From Anaerolineae bacterium (GTDB lineage Bacteria > Chloroflexota > Anaerolineae > JAFGEY01), in NCBI GenBank assembly GCA_016929205.1, contig JAFGJF010000344.1, positions 1 through 6,871 on the forward strand: DNA of 6,871 bases, read 5' to 3'. How positions within the stretch are numbered: the first letter of the stretch is position 1; the number at the start of each line of letters is the position of its first letter. Below, in pieces: positions 4,858 through 6,871 of this stretch. A program made the position numbers and the translations under genes. The notes below the pieces were generated by a model, which made no database searches, was not told the DNA's origin, and was given only the letters and a program-made list of their open reading frames with translations.

Positions 4858-6871
4858 CCAGTTGGAATTCCCGAACTTTGAAACGACATGTTCGCCGGAT
4901 CGTCATCGATCTGGTTTTGATCCCTTTGGCCTTTTACCTGGCATTACTTATCCGGCTGGATGGCCGCTTTGCGATACAAGAATTGGAGACGATGTCCAGA
5001 GCGGTGCTGCCCATTGTTTCTATCTATGTCCTGACGAACCTGGCTTTTGGCATTTATCGCCGGCTGTGGGTCTATGCTAGTTTTCGTGACGTCATCCTGT
5101 TGTCCGAGACCATTGGTCTGGCGACTCTGGTCGTGGTTGTGGTGAATGCATATGTATTCAATCGTCACTTTCAGCATACCCTGTCGGCAGGCTGCCTGGT
5201 TATGGGGGGTATCTTGACGCTGATCCTATCTACGGTGGTCAGGTACCGGCGTCAACTTGTCGGTATTTTGGTTGCTCGTTTTTCCAAATCGACCGGTACG
5301 AGCCGAGAGCGTGTGCTCATCGTCGGTCTGAACGAAGCAGCTCAGCAGTTAGCAACCCGGATATATATGGGGGAAAGCAGGCTGAATTACGAGTTGGTGG
5401 GGTTTGTGGACGACGATCCTGATGGAGCGGGGATGAACGTCAACGGCATAGAAATTCTGGGCGTGTTGGAGCACATCCCCAGGCTGGTAAAGGACAAAGA
5501 GATTGATATCATTATTATCGCCCGTCAATTTGCCAATCGAGAGGCGATGTGGAAACTCATTTCTATCTGTCAAGAGACTCCGGCTCAGATCAAAGTATTG
5601 CCTGACATGGCCCAGGTCGTTTCGGGCAACTATCGGGATCCTTTTGCTTTGCGGGATGTGAGCTTTCACGACATTCTGGGCCGAGCGCCGGTGTCGGTCG
5701 ATGTCGAGGCATGTCAACAGAATCTGGCAGGCAAGGTTGTTCTGGTCACTGGAGCCGCCGGTTCGATTGGCTCAGAGTTGTGCCGGCAGATTTTGCGTTT
5801 TGAACCACAGTTGTTGGTCGCCGTCGACAACAATGAGACCGGGCTATACGAGTTGAATCTAGAGTTGAATCGACACGGGCAGGCATCGTTGCAGTTGAGT
5901 ATAACCGACGTGACGGACTGGCTCAAAGTGGATCGTGTTTTTGAACTTTACAAACCCCAGGTCGTCTTTCATGCTGCGGCTTACAAACATGTACCGCTTA
6001 TGGAAACGTGTCCTGATGAATCGCTGCGGGTCAACGTGATGGGAACCATCATTATCAGTGAGATGGCACGCCGGCACGCAGCGGAACGGTTCGTTTTCAT
6101 CTCTACCGACAAGGCCGTTAATCCCAGTTGTGTGATGGGAGCCAGCAAACGTATTGGTGAGTTGTGGCTCAAGGGCCTGGCTGTATGTAGCGACACGACG
6201 TTTATCGTGGTGCGCTTTGGCAACGTCATTGGCAGTCGCGGCAGTGTGCTGCCCCGATTTGCCCGGCAGATCGAGCTGGGCGGTCCTGTGACCGTTACCC
6301 ACCCGGACATGACACGCTTTTTTATGAGCATCCCTGATGCGGTCAGCCTGGTTCTCCAGTCTTCAACCTTTAGCCAAAGCGGCGGGGTCTTTATGCTTGA
6401 AATGGGAGAAGAAGTGTCAATCCTGGATTTGGCCAAGCGGATGATCCGGTTGCGAGGCCAGAGAGTCAACAAGGATATCCAGATCGAGTATACCGGCATT
6501 CGGCCTGGAGAAAAGCTGCACGAAGAATTGAGTTATGGCCAGGAATCCATCAACAAGACGTCTCATCCAAGCATTTACCGTTTGCAGGGCCACGATAGCG
6601 TGCCGGACTGTGATATCCTTTTGGGCGCGCTCGCCATTCTGGCACATAGTTTGCAGGGAGTTGGTGCTGCACAACTGACGCATGTCCAGCACCAGGTGCG
6701 AGATGGGATTTTTCAGATCGCCGACGGGGATATTGATGGATTTCTTTACCACGTGACCGGCCTGGATTTTATGGCCGGTAAGCGCCGATTGATTGCTGAT
6801 CAAAACGAGATGGGAGGCACCGGGGCTGATACCGAGTGCCGAGCCGATGCAGGGCTGCGGGTCGACAGAGA
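4854..6871 (+). CDS. Membrane-anchored nucleotide-sugar 4,6-dehydratase, CapD/WbpM/PglF type (3' end outside window)
   Basis: The frame stays open from ATG 4854 to the window end (672 codons), so the C-terminus is missing. Four hydrophobic segments (about residues 16-35, 48-68, 80-103 and 112-130) anchor the protein in the membrane. A first Rossmann fold follows (RVLIVGLNEAA near 153-163, then GFVDDDPDG), with the usual second Gly of the GxGxxG loop changed. The catalytic SDR domain has TGAAGSIGSE (299-308), HAAAYKHVPLME, STDKAVNP (417-424) and VMGASKR (427-433), where Met takes the place of the usual SDR tyrosine. That Met is the hallmark of this family, so the enzyme is not damaged. RPGEKLHEEL starts at 550. 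The family removes water from UDP-GlcNAc or a related sugar to give the 4-keto-6-deoxy form, the first step to bacillosamine, QuiNAc or FucNAc. The neighbouring acetyltransferase suggests a 4-acetamido product. The tail after about residue 640 is not conserved family sequence. Confidence 0.93.
   Translation, partial: MTSWNSRTLKRHVRRIVIDLVLIPLAFYLALLIRLDGRFAIQELETMSRAVLPIVSIYVLTNLAFGIYRRLWVYASFRDVILLSETIGLATLVVVVVNAYVFNRHFQHTLSAGCLVMGGILTLILSTVVRYRRQLVGILVARFSKSTGTSRERVLIVGLNEAAQQLATRIYMGESRLNYELVGFVDDDPDGAGMNVNGIEILGVLEHIPRLVKDKEIDIIIIARQFANREAMWKLISICQETPAQIKVLPDMAQVVSGNYRDPFALRDVSFHDILGRAPVSVDVEACQQNLAGKVVLVTGAAGSIGSELCRQILRFEPQLLVAVDNNETGLYELNLELNRHGQASLQLSITDVTDWLKVDRVFELYKPQVVFHAAAYKHVPLMETCPDESLRVNVMGTIIISEMARRHAAERFVFISTDKAVNPSCVMGASKRIGELWLKGLAVCSDTTFIVVRFGNVIGSRGSVLPRFARQIELGGPVTVTHPDMTRFFMSIPDAVSLVLQSSTFSQSGGVFMLEMGEEVSILDLAKRMIRLRGQRVNKDIQIEYTGIRPGEKLHEELSYGQESINKTSHPSIYRLQGHDSVPDCDILLGALAILAHSLQGVGAAQLTHVQHQVRDGIFQIADGDIDGFLYHVTGLDFMAGKRRLIADQNEMGGTGADTECRADAGLRVDR

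Noticed and set aside
4862..5080. A 72-codon plus-strand frame inside the dehydratase gene
   Set aside because: It is an out-of-frame shadow. The 4854 frame has a strong ribosome-binding site, membrane segments and family motifs.
6102..6155. Loss of the catalytic tyrosine in the dehydratase (Met in VMGASKR)
   Set aside because: Met at this place is the known norm in the WbpM/CapD/PglF family, so it is not evidence of inactivity.

Overview
The window is a 6.9 kb piece of a surface-polysaccharide (exopolysaccharide, O-antigen or glycan-assembly) gene cluster. All supported genes lie on the plus strand. The window carries no rRNA, tRNA or lineage marker gene, so the host can only be guessed. 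Codon use is moderately GC-rich. A lipoprotein with a long Thr/Pro/Ala-rich spacer after its lipobox recalls secreted proteins of Chloroflexota (Anaerolineae-like), but that is weak evidence.

Layout. 1-486: the C-terminal end of a GT-B, GT4-type glycosyltransferase whose start lies outside the window. 487-680: the only sizeable intergenic gap. It is AT-rich in the middle, carries two direct and two inverted copies of a TTCGA-centred octamer, and probably holds the promoter for the downstream genes. 681-1775: a PP-loop ATPase resembling WbpG/PseA-type N-acetyl-sugar amidotransferases. 1820-2566: a PglC/WcaJ-type undecaprenyl-phosphate sugar phosphotransferase whose C-terminal tail holds an 18-bp tandem repeat. 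2602-3807 (or from 2563): a lipoprotein with a low-complexity spacer and a TIM-barrel, glycosidase-like domain. 3835-4857: a two-part WecD/FdtC-like GNAT acetyltransferase. 4854 to the window end: a membrane-anchored CapD/WbpM/PglF-type nucleotide-sugar 4,6-dehydratase with no stop codon in the window.

How they may work together (inference). The dehydratase would make a 4-keto-6-deoxy nucleotide sugar. A PLP aminotransferase, not present here, would make the 4-amino sugar, and the GNAT enzyme would N-acetylate it. The PP-loop enzyme might turn an acetamido group into an amidine. The phosphotransferase would load the first sugar phosphate onto undecaprenyl phosphate and the GT4 enzyme would extend it. 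The lipoprotein would act on, or bind, the glycan outside the cytoplasmic membrane. Gene spacing is tight (4-nt overlap to 44 nt) from 681 onward, so these five genes look like one operon.

Three start codons were moved from the longest reading frame to an internal one because a strong Shine-Dalgarno sequence sits at the right distance (681, 1820, 2602). I see no CRISPR array, insertion sequence, phage gene or RNA gene. The least characterised items are the glycosidase-like lipoprotein, the amidotransferase-like gene without visible glutaminase partners, and the repeat cluster in the 487-680 gap.
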